Positions 26,260 through 35,676 are shown, counted from the stretch's first letter. The stretch: 64,000 nt of DNA from Streptomyces sp. CHD11 (GCF_018638295.1 NZ_JABTTS010000001.1:62001-126000), one strand, 5' to 3'. Notes: generated by a model not told the origin, from the sequence alone. Program-made: numbers and translations.

Positions 26260-27269
26260 CGCGTCACCGCCGGAGTCGAGCCGAACGCGTCGGCAAGACT
26301 GGTCAGGACGGAGCCGGACCAACGGCTCTCCCCGAACACGCTGACCGGCATGGCGAGCACTCCGTACTCACGCCGGAGCGTCTTCGCCGGGATACCGACC
26401 GGGAAGAAGTAGTTGCCCGGACAGGTCCGGCTCGCCTCGGGAATCTCCCCGAGCACCTCGTCGGGCAACGCCTCGAACAACCGCTCAGCTCGGGCGGCCA
26501 GTTCGTCGGCGATCTGCCGGGGCACGTCGCTGTGCTCGGTGAGCAGCCGGCCGGCGAGCCCGAGTTCGGCCTGCGCCGGCGCATCCGCCCGGAACGCCGC
26601 CGCCCATCCGGCGTGCTCCGGACCCAGCAGGACCACCCCGAACGTGCGCGGCCACAGCCATCCCTTGGTGACCGAATGCAGCAGGACCACACGACCGGTG
26701 TCCAGCAGTCGCCGTGTTCCGGCGGCGAACGGGGCTCCCAGGTCGTAGACACTGTCGATCAGCAGGCGGCGGCGTGGTGATTCCCGCACCCACGCGATCA
26801 CCGCGTCGCACTCGGCGTCCGACAGGTACCGGCCGAGCGGCTTGCTGGGGTTGGCGAGCAACAGGTATTCGGGTCGGTCGTCCGCCGGCGACTCCGGCAG
26901 GGCCGGCGCCGGCAGCGTGGGGTAGGACGCGGGCGCCAGTCCCGCGGCGCGGGCCAGTTCGAAGTAGACCGGGTACACGTCGCTGGGCAGCCACAGCTGC
27001 GCCCGCGCGGCGCTCAGCCCGTGGAAGACCACACCGAGCCCGTGCCGGACCCCTCGACCGACCATGGCGCGGCCGGACCACTCCTCCGGGAGCGCGAAAC
27101 GCCGCAGCCAGGCACGGGCGAGATCGCACCGGTGCACCGTACTCATGTCAGTCGGCGGTTCGGGTCGCATCGGGGCGAGCGCCCGGTACACATTGGTCTC
27201 GGCGGCATCCAGAATCGATCCGGCACCGAGCCGGCGCTGCCGGAATTGCTGGAACTCGTGATGCCTCAT
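26256..27269 (-). CDS. PLP-dependent aminotransferase, class I/II fold (second gene of radical SAM operon)
   Basis: A 337-residue enzyme, shorter than the usual 370-400. PLP contacts are visible: Asn140 in LLANPSKPLGRYLS, Asp172 and Tyr175 in LIDSVYDLG, and the Schiff-base Lys202 in HSVTKGWLWPRTFG, as in histidinol-phosphate-type aminotransferases. The N-terminal ~45 residues (FQQFRQRRLGAGSILDAAETNVY) form the substrate arm. ATG overlaps the radical SAM stop in ATGA (27266-27269). It should transfer an amino group to or from the radical SAM substrate or product, by inference from context. Confidence 0.85.
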   Translation of the reverse strand: MRHHEFQQFRQRRLGAGSILDAAETNVYRALAPMRPEPPTDMSTVHRCDLARAWLRRFALPEEWSGRAMVGRGVRHGLGVVFHGLSAARAQLWLPSDVYPVYFELARAAGLAPASYPTLPAPALPESPADDRPEYLLLANPSKPLGRYLSDAECDAVIAWVRESPRRRLLIDSVYDLGAPFAAGTRRLLDTGRVVLLHSVTKGWLWPRTFGVVLLGPEHAGWAAAFRADAPAQAELGLAGRLLTEHSDVPRQIADELAARAERLFEALPDEVLGEIPEASRTCPGNYFFPVGIPAKTLRREYGVLAMPVSVFGESRWSGSVLTSLADAFGSTPAVTR

Positions 27270-28621
27270 GCCGTGGCGCCTTCCGGCACGATCTCGCTGG
27301 CCGTGTCCTCCAGGGAGGCGTAGCAGCGTCCGTCGGCCATGACGTTCCAGCTGCGGGCGATCCCGTTGGTGCGTTCCCAGAGGAGGCTGGGTTCGGTGTA
27401 CGCCGCGATCCGCATCGGCCGGCCGTCCCAGCCGCCCTGGTAGACCGGCGCGCCCCAGGGCAGGCGGCTCGCCAGTGCGAAGCCGTGCTGCTCGGCGAAC
27501 CGGGTGACGACGGACAGCGACACCTGGTGCTCTCGGCTCCAGAGGTTGGCAGTGCGGTCGAAGTAGAGCGACTCGGTGCTGGTGGAGACGTAGAGCTCCT
27601 TGAAGCAGACTTCCTCGACGCCGAGAGCAGCGGCCCACGAGAGGTAGTCGGCGACGCCGGCCTCGTCGGCCACGCCGCCGTGCTGGAGCACGCAGATCAG
27701 CCTCGTCCGAAGCCCCGGCCAGCGGTCGTGGCCCTTGCGCCAGGTGTCGATCACGGAGCTCACCGGCGTGCTCAGCATCATCAGGCGGTCACTGACGGCG
27801 TCGTCGTGATGGTGGCGGGAGACGGCCAGCACGCTCAGGCCCGCGGCGCTCAGGGCGGCCAGCCGGCCGGCCCGGTCAGCGTGCCGGCCTTTCGCCAGGG
27901 TGTGCGCGTTGGTGATCAGGACTACCTTCGGGAAGGCCTCCGAACAGGCCGACACCAGCCGCAGCTGCTGTTCGAACGGTATGAGCGTGGGCTCCCCGCC
28001 GCCGGTGATCACCGCGCGCTCGGCACCCGCCGCACGGGCCCGCTCCAGCCAGTGGCCGACCATGTCCCACGGAACCCGTGCAGGTGTCTGGTCGCTGGAG
28101 ATCGAAGCCGAGGAGAAGCAGAACGAACACCGGGCCTGACAGGCGGCGGCGACCGGCAGAACCGACACCGAGCGCGGTCGCAGGTCCGGGTAGCGGCGCC
28201 GCGCCGATCCGTGCAGGTTCAGGGAAGCCGCCATCGCGTCCTCGACGGTTGTCGGGCGCAGAGTGAACTCGTCGCCCGCGGTGTCGCACTCGTGGATGGC
28301 CGACAACCGGATGCGAGGCTCGTGCAGCTCCATGCCGAGGCCGGTCGACACGTTGGGGACGAGCGTGCCGGGATCCACCGCGGTTTCCAGCACCAGCAGC
28401 CGGTCGCCCGGAATGGCCAGGCGGTCCAGCAGACGTCGCGCCTTACGGATGCCGATTCCCAGCTCCGCTCGGGTCAGCAGGTGGAACCGGTCGGGGTGGG
28501 TGCTCTCCGGAATCCCCTCCTTACCGTAGGTGAACGCGTACTTGTCGAAGCCTCTCGCGAAGTTCGACAGCACGATGACGTGGAAGCGCTGGTCACTGTG
28601 ATGCATCCCGTCATCATGCAT
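27266..28621 (-). CDS. Radical SAM enzyme (first gene of coupled operon)
   Basis: A 451-residue enzyme. The 4Fe-4S/SAM motif is CQARCSFC (Cys161, Cys165, Cys168; CX3CX2C) and the GGE-type SAM motif is ITGGGEP (about 205-211). The first ~150 residues are an extra N-terminal domain (FHVIVLSNFARGFDKYAFTYG...) with no B12-binding motif. The C-terminus has only three scattered cysteines, so a full SPASM cluster is not evident. No precursor-peptide gene was seen nearby, which argues against a RiPP maturase and favours a small-molecule substrate. ATG 28606 is an alternative start. Confidence 0.88.
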   Translation of the reverse strand: MHDDGMHHSDQRFHVIVLSNFARGFDKYAFTYGKEGIPESTHPDRFHLLTRAELGIGIRKARRLLDRLAIPGDRLLVLETAVDPGTLVPNVSTGLGMELHEPRIRLSAIHECDTAGDEFTLRPTTVEDAMAASLNLHGSARRRYPDLRPRSVSVLPVAAACQARCSFCFSSASISSDQTPARVPWDMVGHWLERARAAGAERAVITGGGEPTLIPFEQQLRLVSACSEAFPKVVLITNAHTLAKGRHADRAGRLAALSAAGLSVLAVSRHHHDDAVSDRLMMLSTPVSSVIDTWRKGHDRWPGLRTRLICVLQHGGVADEAGVADYLSWAAALGVEEVCFKELYVSTSTESLYFDRTANLWSREHQVSLSVVTRFAEQHGFALASRLPWGAPVYQGGWDGRPMRIAAYTEPSLLWERTNGIARSWNVMADGRCYASLEDTASEIVPEGATA

Positions 28622-28700
28622 GAGGGGACCCCGGAGGATATATGCCGAAGTGCGTACGGAACTCGGCGTCCCGGTTCCGATCCGCCGGCAGTGACACGCC

Positions 28701-28776
28701 CCGCCCTGTCGCGGTCCGCGGCAGGGCGGCCGGTGAGGCGGAGACCGCGGACCTCGGCCCGGTGTGGCCGAGGTCC
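28701..28776 (-). terminator. Double hairpin between GH3 and radical SAM genes
   Basis: CCGCCCTG (28701-28708) pairs with CAGGGCGG (28722-28729). GGACCTCGGCC (28749-28759) pairs perfectly with GGCCGAGGTCC (28766-28776) around a 6-base loop. They lie just past the GH3 stop and probably insulate the radical SAM operon from read-through. Confidence 0.7.
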
Positions 28777-28796
28777 GGGCGCCGGGGGCGCGGGAG

Positions 28797-30623
28797 TCAG
28801 TCGTCGTACGACAGGCCGTGCCCGGAGCGGAAGAGGGTCCTGGCCGGGTCGTCGGCCCGCGGGACGGGTACGGGCAGTCTGCCGCGCGGGTCGACCCGGC
28901 CGGCGATCACCCGGGCGGCGGCGCGCAGTTCGACCTCGGTCCAGCAGTAGGAGGCCAGGGAGGCCGGGACGCCGCCGAGGTGGGCGATGTCGTAGGGGTT
29001 GCGCACCGCGAGGTGGACGACGGGAACGCCGGTCGCGAGCAGCCGGGAGACCAGGGTGCGTTGAGCGCTGGTGGCGTCGACGTTCTCGGTGGTGACCACC
29101 ACCGCGTCCCGCCCCCGTGCCGCGGCCACGGCCTCGTCGATCTTCGCCGCGTCGGGTGCCCGGCCGGTGGCGAGGTGGGTGGCGCGGTAGCCCAGTTCGC
29201 CGAAGGCGCGGGCCAGCTCGGGCACCGTGGTGCGGGTGTCGTCGGTCGGGAAGGCGGGGCTGGCGCCGACCACGAGCAGCTTCCTCTGTCCGCGGCGCAG
29301 CGGGAGCGTCCTCTTCCTGTTGGCCAGCAGGGTGGTGGTGCGCTCGGCGATCCGGGCGGCGGCGCGCCGGTGACCGCGGGAGCCGACGACCCGGTCCACC
29401 TCCCGCGGAGAGACGTAGGGACTGCCGCTCAGCAGACCGGCCTTCTCCTTGACCCTCAGAACGCGCAGGACCGACGCGTCGAGCCGGTCCTCCCTGATCT
29501 CTCCGCTGCGGACGGCGGCCAGGACGCCGTGGTAGGCGACGCCGATGTCCGGCGGGAACAGCAGTTGGTCGGCGCCGGCCTTGAGGGCGAGGACGGGGAC
29601 GCGGTCGTCGCCGTACTTGGTGCGCACGCCGGCCATGTTGAGGGCGTCGGTGACGATCACGCCGTCGAAGCCGAGTTCGTCACGCAGTACGCCCTGGAGG
29701 ATGGTGGGCGACAGGGTGGCCGGTTCGTTGCTGGGGTCGAGCGCGGGGACCTGCAGGTGCGCGGTCATGATCGAGTCGACACCGGCGGCGATGGCGGCCC
29801 TGAAGGGCGGGGCGTCGATGCGGTCCCACTCCTCGCGGGTGTGGGTGATCACGGGCAGTCCGGTGTGGCTGTCCTGCGCGGTGTCCCCGTGTCCGGGGAA
29901 GTGCTTGGCGCAGGCCACGACGCCGGCCTGCTGATAACCGGTCACCTGGGCCGCCACCATGCCGCTGACCTCACGGGCGTCGGCGCCGAAGGAGCGGATG
30001 TTGATGATCGGGTTGGCCGGATTGACGTTGACGTCGGCGACCGGGGCGAAGTTCTGGTGGATGCCCAGGGCGGCCAGTTCGGTGCCCGATATGCGGCCGG
30101 CGGTGCGCGCGTCGGAAAGTGAGCGGCCCGCGCCGAGCGCCATCGCGCCCGGCAGCTGGGTGACGCCGCTGCCGATACGGACGTTGACCCCGTGCTCCTG
30201 GTCGATGGAGATCAGGGACGGGATGGGGGTGGGCAGGGCGAGCGAGGCCCTCTGCACACCGTTCGTCAGATCCGCCACCTGACGGGGGTCATGGATGTTG
30301 TTGGTCCAGCCGTGGAAGTAGATGACACCGCCGAGGTGGTACTTGGCGATGAGTTCGGCCACGGTGCGTACGCCGAGTTCCCTGAGGTTGCGGTCCTGGT
30401 CGAACTGGCTGGGAGAAGTCGCCGACGAGCCGTAGAAGTACGGCACGAACAGCTGGCCGATCTTCGCCTCGATGCTCATCCTTGAGATGATTCTCCTGAG
30501 GCGTCCATCGCGCCGGTGCACCCTCGCGGGGGTGGCCGCCGCATCCACAGCGCCTGTTGCGCTCGCGGCGACCACGGTCGCGGAGGCGAGAACGGTTCGT
30601 CTGGACAGACTCCGGTCCTGCAT
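28797..30623 (-). CDS. Tat-exported GH3 beta-N-acetylhexosaminidase (NagZ-like)
   Basis: A 608-residue secreted glycosidase. The N-terminus has a twin-arginine signal (SRRTVLASATVVAA). The GH3 TIM barrel carries KHFPGHGDTAQDSHTGLP (Lys240 to His253), the signature of NagZ-type N-acetylglucosaminidases whose Asp-x-His dyad is the acid/base, and the nucleophile Asp326 in VTDALNMAG. A second alpha/beta domain follows. ATG 30623 is chosen for its GGAAGGGG site. It should release GlcNAc from chitin or cell-wall fragments. A DasR-like box about 110 bases upstream suggests control by the GlcNAc-responsive regulator DasR. Confidence 0.9.
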   Translation of the reverse strand: MQDRSLSRRTVLASATVVAASATGAVDAAATPARVHRRDGRLRRIISRMSIEAKIGQLFVPYFYGSSATSPSQFDQDRNLRELGVRTVAELIAKYHLGGVIYFHGWTNNIHDPRQVADLTNGVQRASLALPTPIPSLISIDQEHGVNVRIGSGVTQLPGAMALGAGRSLSDARTAGRISGTELAALGIHQNFAPVADVNVNPANPIINIRSFGADAREVSGMVAAQVTGYQQAGVVACAKHFPGHGDTAQDSHTGLPVITHTREEWDRIDAPPFRAAIAAGVDSIMTAHLQVPALDPSNEPATLSPTILQGVLRDELGFDGVIVTDALNMAGVRTKYGDDRVPVLALKAGADQLLFPPDIGVAYHGVLAAVRSGEIREDRLDASVLRVLRVKEKAGLLSGSPYVSPREVDRVVGSRGHRRAAARIAERTTTLLANRKRTLPLRRGQRKLLVVGASPAFPTDDTRTTVPELARAFGELGYRATHLATGRAPDAAKIDEAVAAARGRDAVVVTTENVDATSAQRTLVSRLLATGVPVVHLAVRNPYDIAHLGGVPASLASYCWTEVELRAAARVIAGRVDPRGRLPVPVPRADDPARTLFRSGHGLSYDD

Positions 30624-30724
30624 GCGGACATGCCCCTTCCAGCCTTGCAAGTCAAGGGAGTTGAAGGAAACGTCGAGGACTTCCGAACTGCCGGAAACGT
30701 AGCCCGCGGAGCCGGGGCAGAGCA

Positions 30725-30740
30725 ATAGGTCTAGACAAAA
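30725..30740. promoter_or_regulatory. DasR-responsive element (dre) candidate
   Basis: ATAGGTCTAGACAAAA contains the core GGTCTAGAC of the dre consensus (AGTGGTCTAGACCACT). It lies about 110 bases upstream of a GlcNAc-releasing GH3 gene, a typical DasR target class. Confidence 0.6.
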
Positions 30741-30946
30741 TGAGGGGTGCTCTCAGCCGCTGCCGGGGCACCAGGCGGACATCCCTCGCCCGTGCCCACC
30801 GCTCATCACTCCTCCGCGAGCCGCAGTGGGGCCGGCGTTCCGGCCGGGCCCTCGGCGGAGAGACGTACGTCCGGCTTCTGCGGGCGGGCTGGGCAGGGAC
30901 TCAAGGCCGCGCGCCGACCCGGTCGGCCACTGTGGTTTGCTGCACC

Positions 30947-31837
30947 ATGAGATTTTGGTGGCTCCGTGCCGTGATACCCCTGGCACTGATGGGCGGACTC
31001 TTCTGGCCCACAGTGCTGGCCTACACCTTCCTGGCCGGAGAGCGGGCCACCGCTCAGGTCGCCGAGTGCCATCACGGGGGCGGCCGCAGCCCGCTCAAGT
31101 GCTCGGGGACATGGCGGACCGCCGACGGCGACACCGGTTCCGGCGGCATCTACGGCCTCCGCCGCAGCGACGCGGGACACGCCGTCGAGGTGCGCGTCGG
31201 CCCGCTGGGTCCGTACCGTCCCGGCCTCGGGGCTGCCGCTGTGCCCGTTTCCCTGTCGCTGTTCTGGCTGGCCTCGTTCGGTGTCCTGACCGTACAGCAG
31301 GTCCGGGTAGGAAGACGCGCCCGCCGGCTCCTCGCGGAGCCCGGCGCCCCCGGGGATCTGCTGATCGTCACGGGCAAGGGCGCGCGCACGCTGGAGGGCC
31401 GGCGCTGCGCGTCGGTGGTCACGCTCCCCTGGCCCGCGCCCGCCACGCCCGGGGTGAAGACGGCGTACTGGGAGGTCCGCGACCCCGCAGGACAGCCCAT
31501 GTTCCGGGTCGAGCAGCGCCGCGCCGGGAAATCCGCGCCGGAGCTCGTGGTCCGGGACCCCTCCGGTATGTCCGGGCACATCATCCGCAGCACCGGCGCG
31601 GACTCGCCCGGCGCCTGCACTGTGCTTGCTTTCGACGGGACACCGGTGGGCTCCATCCAGCCTTTCGCCGGTATCAAGTGGGGTGCCTTCGAGTTCAGGG
31701 ACGACCGGGGCGTGCTACGGGCCCGGAGCGTCAGCCGCCTGCCTGAATGGGTGCTGCGCCTGGAACCCGGTACCTCGCCGGCCATCTCCCGGCTCGTCCT
31801 CGCCTTCGTCATCGGGCAGCGCCGCCGGCACAAGTGA
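30947..31837 (+). CDS. Membrane protein of unknown function
   Basis: A 296-residue protein with two transmembrane helices, at about residues 5-27 and 95-117. An extracellular loop with two cysteines (VAECHHGGGRSPLKCSGTW) lies between them. A C-terminal cytoplasmic beta-rich domain follows (YWEVRDPAGQPMFRVEQRRAG...LVVRDPSG...GSIQPFAGIKWGAFEF) that faintly resembles LURP/scramblase folds. No family was recognised. The next gene starts 124 bases downstream. Confidence 0.7.
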   Translation: MRFWWLRAVIPLALMGGLFWPTVLAYTFLAGERATAQVAECHHGGGRSPLKCSGTWRTADGDTGSGGIYGLRRSDAGHAVEVRVGPLGPYRPGLGAAAVPVSLSLFWLASFGVLTVQQVRVGRRARRLLAEPGAPGDLLIVTGKGARTLEGRRCASVVTLPWPAPATPGVKTAYWEVRDPAGQPMFRVEQRRAGKSAPELVVRDPSGMSGHIIRSTGADSPGACTVLAFDGTPVGSIQPFAGIKWGAFEFRDDRGVLRARSVSRLPEWVLRLEPGTSPAISRLVLAFVIGQRRRHK

Positions 31838-31961
31838 GGGGTCGGTACCAGCGAACTCACGGTGACTTCTGGGTACATGACGCGACGTCACTCCGCGCGT
31901 GCCCGGCCCCACCGCGAACTGCGAGGCGGATGCTCCCGTCCGGTATGGGAGGATGACGCCC

Positions 31962-33497
31962 GTGACCGGACCGTCTTCCCCGTCTGTCGCCGAGGGCGTG
32001 CCCCGTGGCCACGGCCTGGGTTCCCGTGCCGCCGCCCTGCTCGTGTTCGGGTCCTCGGCCGCGGTCCTGGTGGTCGAGATCGTCGCTCTGCGGCTGCTGG
32101 CTCCGTATCTCGGCCTCACCCTCGAGACCAGCACCATGGTGATCAGTATCGCGCTCACGGCGATCGCCCTCGGTTCCTGGCTGGGCGGTCGCGTCGCGGA
32201 CCAGGTCGATCCGTCCCGGCTGCTGGGTCCCTCCCTGGGGCTGTCGGGAGCGGTCGTCGCGCTGACCCCCGCCGTGCTCCGCACCACCGCGGAGTGGGCG
32301 CCGGCCATGCTCCTGCTGATCGCGGCGTCGACGATCCTGGTGCCGGGCGCGCTGCTGTCCGCGGTGACACCGATCGTGACCAAGCTGCGTCTCACCAGCC
32401 TCGCCGAGACGGGAACGGTCGTCGGCAGACTGTCCGGCGTCGGCACCGTCGGAGCCATCTTCGGCACCGTCTTCACGGGTTTCGTCCTCGTGTCACGGCT
32501 GTCGGTCAGCAGCATCCTGATCGGTCTGGGCACGCTGCTGGTGGCAGGTTCGGCGCTGGTGGAGTGGCGTACGCGTGGGTGGAGCGGCACCCCCGCCCTG
32601 GCACTGGTGGTGGTTGCCGGCGGCCTCGCCACCACCGTCGCGCCCGGTGGCTGCGACACGGAGACCAGGTACCACTGCGCGCGGGTCGTCGCCGACCCCG
32701 GCCGGGACGGCGGCCGCACCCTGGTGCTGGACGGGGTGCGGCATTCCTACGTCGACACCGACGATCCGACCCATCTGGAGTTCACGTACGTGCGCGTCCT
32801 CGCGTCGGTGGTGGACGCCGTCTTCCCCGAGGGCGAACCACTCGCCGCCCACCACCTCGGCGGCGGCGGGCTCACCTTCCCCCGCTATCTCGCGGCCACC
32901 CGGCCCGGGACGCGCAGCCTGGTGTCGGAGATCGACAGCGGGGTCGTGCGTCTCGATCTCGGCACACTCGGCCCGGGGGCGCCTTCCGGTATAGACGTAC
33001 GTGCCGAGGACGGCAGGCTGGGCCTGCGGCGACTGGACACCGGCAGCCGTGATCTCGTCGTCGGCGACGCGTTCGGGGGCGTCAGCGTTCCCTGGCATCT
33101 CACGACGGTGGAAGCGCTGACCGATGTACGGCGGGTACTCGACAAGGAGGGCCTGTACGTCGCCAACCTCATCGATCACGGAGATCTGGCCTTCGCGCGT
33201 GCCGAAGCGGCCACGCTCGGGGAGGTCTTCGACCACGTCGTCGTCCTCGGCGAACCGGTCGATCTCGGTCTCGAGCGGACAGCGGCCCCCGACGGGGGCA
33301 ACCTGGTGGTGGTCGCCTCCGACCGGACGGTCGACCTTCGCGCCGTCCAGGAAGCGCTGGATGCCCGGCAGACCGGCTGGAAGGTCGCCACCGGAGACGA
33401 CCTCACGTCCTGGATCGGCGACGCCCCGCTGCTCACCGACGACTACGCGCCCGTCGACCAACTCCTCGAGCCCCACAGCCGGCGGAGCGGACGGTGA
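31962..33497 (+). CDS. Membrane-fused spermidine-synthase-like protein
   Basis: About 511 residues. Six or so transmembrane helices fill the first ~225 residues (LLVFGSSAAVLVVEIVALRLLAPYLGL begins the set), followed by a spermidine-synthase-like Rossmann domain (ARVVADPG...LVLDGVRHSYVDTDDP...HHLGGGGLTFPRYLAA...VSEIDSGVV...GDAFGGVSVPWHLTT). The GTG at 31962 is preferred because GGGAGG (31947-31952) abuts the earlier ATG but is well spaced from it. Proteins of this kind are widespread in actinomycetes. Aminopropyltransferase activity is not proven. Confidence 0.85.
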   Translation: MTGPSSPSVAEGVPRGHGLGSRAAALLVFGSSAAVLVVEIVALRLLAPYLGLTLETSTMVISIALTAIALGSWLGGRVADQVDPSRLLGPSLGLSGAVVALTPAVLRTTAEWAPAMLLLIAASTILVPGALLSAVTPIVTKLRLTSLAETGTVVGRLSGVGTVGAIFGTVFTGFVLVSRLSVSSILIGLGTLLVAGSALVEWRTRGWSGTPALALVVVAGGLATTVAPGGCDTETRYHCARVVADPGRDGGRTLVLDGVRHSYVDTDDPTHLEFTYVRVLASVVDAVFPEGEPLAAHHLGGGGLTFPRYLAATRPGTRSLVSEIDSGVVRLDLGTLGPGAPSGIDVRAEDGRLGLRRLDTGSRDLVVGDAFGGVSVPWHLTTVEALTDVRRVLDKEGLYVANLIDHGDLAFARAEAATLGEVFDHVVVLGEPVDLGLERTAAPDGGNLVVVASDRTVDLRAVQEALDARQTGWKVATGDDLTSWIGDAPLLTDDYAPVDQLLEPHSRRSGR

Positions 33498-33644
33498 CGG
33501 GACACGTGTCCGGTCCCCGCCGGCCGGCGCGCGCCTGAGCGAGGTGCCCCTGGCTGCGCCCCGGTGGGTGCGCCGTCCGGTGCGGCCCCGGTCCCTCGCA
33601 CCTGCCTGTCCCGTGCGTCGATCCGGCCTCACAGGGCGGTACGC

Positions 33645-34208
33645 CTAGCGCACCACGCGGTAGTGGAGGTGGACGACCCCTGATCCGAAGGTGCGGGTCC
33701 CGGCGAGTTCGAGATTCTCGCGGCGCTCGCCACGGGGGAAGAACGGGATGCCGCCGCCGACCAGCACCGGGTGGACGACGGCCCGGTACTCGTCGATCAG
33801 ACCCGAAGCAGCCGCCTGGGCGGCGAGGGTGGCGCCGCCGATCGCGATCTCGCCCTCGCCCGGCTCGGTCCGCAACCGCTCGATCTCCTCCGCCAGTCCG
33901 CCCGTGGCCAGGCGGGCACGGCCCTGCACCGCAGACAGCGTGCTGGAGAACACCACCTTGGGCAGCGGATTCCACAGCGCCGCCCACTCGCGTTCCGCGT
34001 CGTCGAGCGACGCCTCCCGGTCCGCGGTCTCCCAGTACAGCATCGTCTCGTACAGCCGTCGCCCCAGCAGGTGGACGCCGACCTGCCTGATCTCGTCGAT
34101 CCAGAAGCGGAAGACATCCGGGTCGGGCGCCGTCCAGTCGAAGCCGCCGTCCGGTCCGACGATGTAGCCGTCGAGCGACATACCCATCGAGTAGGTCACC
34201 TTGCGCAT
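33645..34208 (-). CDS. Dihydrofolate-reductase-family (RibD C-terminal-like) protein
   Basis: A 187-residue protein starting MRKVTYSMGMSLDGYIVGPDGGFDW, the typical N-terminus of YyaP/RibD_C-type reductases. LGRRLYETMLYW and GEIAIGGATLAAQA follow (nucleotide-binding GG). It is probably an NADPH-dependent reductase or antibiotic-modifying relative; the substrate is unknown. It is a lone gene convergent with the spermidine-synthase-like gene. Confidence 0.9.
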   Translation of the reverse strand: MRKVTYSMGMSLDGYIVGPDGGFDWTAPDPDVFRFWIDEIRQVGVHLLGRRLYETMLYWETADREASLDDAEREWAALWNPLPKVVFSSTLSAVQGRARLATGGLAEEIERLRTEPGEGEIAIGGATLAAQAAASGLIDEYRAVVHPVLVGGGIPFFPRGERRENLELAGTRTFGSGVVHLHYRVVR

Positions 34209-34500
34209 CGGAAGCCCTCCTCAAAGCCAGACTCCGACCATACGGCCGCGGCCGCTCAGGAGTCACACGGCGAGCGGTGGGTGCATCAGGGGTGGCTGCC
34301 GGGAACGGCACTCCACGCGAAGGCGTTCATCTCACGGGTCCGTGCTCCGGGGCCGTCGGAGTACCGGTGGCCGGAGACGCTGTTGCTGCGGTGGTCCCTC
34401 CGCCCGTCACCGGGCGGTCCGCCGCGCGAGGGCCGGTTGTCGCGGCCGGACGACTCGGTGTCCGGAACCTGCCCGGGCAGCGGCTGTCATGGTCGCGCGG

Positions 34501-35676
34501 TCACGGCTCCGCCGGTCTGCGCCGTCTTCCGTGCCAGTCCAGGATCAGGACCGTGGCGTCGTCCCTGAGGTGGCCGTGGCAGGCATCCAGCACCGCGGTG
34601 GTCAGCCGTCCGACAGCCTCCCTCGGATGCAGCGCGCGGGTGTCGTGGACGAGCCCGGCCAGGTCGACGGCGGCGGCACCGCGCTCCTGCATTCCGTCGG
34701 TGAGCAGCACCAGCCGGTCCCCGGGCCGCAGTCGCAGTTCCTGGAGCCGGTAGGGAGTCGGCGCCAACACGCCGAAGGGCAGGTTGACGGCGAGTTCGAC
34801 CTCTTCGACGCTGCCGTCGCGCATGCGCAGGGGCCGGGGATGGCCAGCGTTGACCAGTTCACAGACGCCGGTTGCCAGATCGACGCAGAGCAGCTGTCCG
34901 GTGGCGAGGCCCCGGCTGTGGCGCAGCAGGGCCTGATGGGCGCGGTTCGCCTGCGCGAGGGCGTTGCAGCCGCTGCGGCGGGACTGCCTCAGTGCGCCGA
35001 CCAGCAGGGTGGCCAGCAGGGCAGAATCGGTGTCGTGCCCCATGGCGTCGGTGACGGACAGGTGCAGGGTGTCGCGGTCGAGGGTGTAGTCGTAGGTGTC
35101 GCCGCCGATGTCGTCGGCCGGTACCAGCCCGGCGGCGAGGGTGAACTGCTCCGCCTCGCAGCAGGGGGCCGAGGGAAGCAGCTGGTGCTGGATCTCCGCG
35201 GCCAGGCTGGTCTCGGTGGTGCGCCGGCCCAGGTGGTAGAGGTCGGTGAAGCGGCGGTCCGTGACGATGATGTAGGCCAGCGCACGTGCCGCGTCGCGGA
35301 CCTGCCGCAGCACCGTGTCGTCGGCGGACTGCAGGGTCACCTCCAGCACGCCGACGCAATCGCCCCGGTTGGAGACCGGCGTGATGACACGCCGTCCTCC
35401 CTCGCCGTCCGGTTCCACATGCTGGCGCTGGCTGCGCAGGACGCGGTCGTAGGTGCTGCCCTGCAGGTCGATCGGCTCGTCGCACTCCGCCGCGCCACCG
35501 CCGGCCGCGGTGAGCCGTACCAGCCGCCGGCCGACGAGGTCGGCGAACAGGAACGACACGTCCTGCGCGCCGAACCGCTTCCGCAGATCGTGCGCCACTA
35601 CGTCGACGGACTCGCCGGGCGGCGCCGTCTCCGCCGCGGCGAGCAGCTTGCCCAGTTCCACGTCTCCACCCTCCAC
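34501..35676 (-). CDS. GAF-SpoIIE (PP2C) serine phosphatase
   Basis: About 391 residues. An N-terminal GAF-like sensor (residues ~15-150; RRVITPVSNRGDCVGVLEVTL) is followed by a SpoIIE PP2C phosphatase (LAAEIQHQLLPSAP...DDIGGDTYDYTLDRDTLHLSVTDAMGHD...LLTDGMQERG...DDATVLIL) with the metal-binding aspartates in GGDTYDY, DAMGHD and DDAT. AGGAGG five bases before GTG 35676 favours that start over ATG 35700. Such proteins dephosphorylate STAS anti-anti-sigma factors in response to signals; a STAS gene exists at 13716 but is not adjacent. Confidence 0.92.
   Translation of the reverse strand: MEGGDVELGKLLAAAETAPPGESVDVVAHDLRKRFGAQDVSFLFADLVGRRLVRLTAAGGGAAECDEPIDLQGSTYDRVLRSQRQHVEPDGEGGRRVITPVSNRGDCVGVLEVTLQSADDTVLRQVRDAARALAYIIVTDRRFTDLYHLGRRTTETSLAAEIQHQLLPSAPCCEAEQFTLAAGLVPADDIGGDTYDYTLDRDTLHLSVTDAMGHDTDSALLATLLVGALRQSRRSGCNALAQANRAHQALLRHSRGLATGQLLCVDLATGVCELVNAGHPRPLRMRDGSVEEVELAVNLPFGVLAPTPYRLQELRLRPGDRLVLLTDGMQERGAAAVDLAGLVHDTRALHPREAVGRLTTAVLDACHGHLRDDATVLILDWHGRRRRPAEP

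Noticed and set aside
28622..28796. Precursor peptide gene for a radical SAM RiPP
   Set aside because: The region upstream of the radical SAM gene holds only two hairpins and no short frame with a ribosome site.
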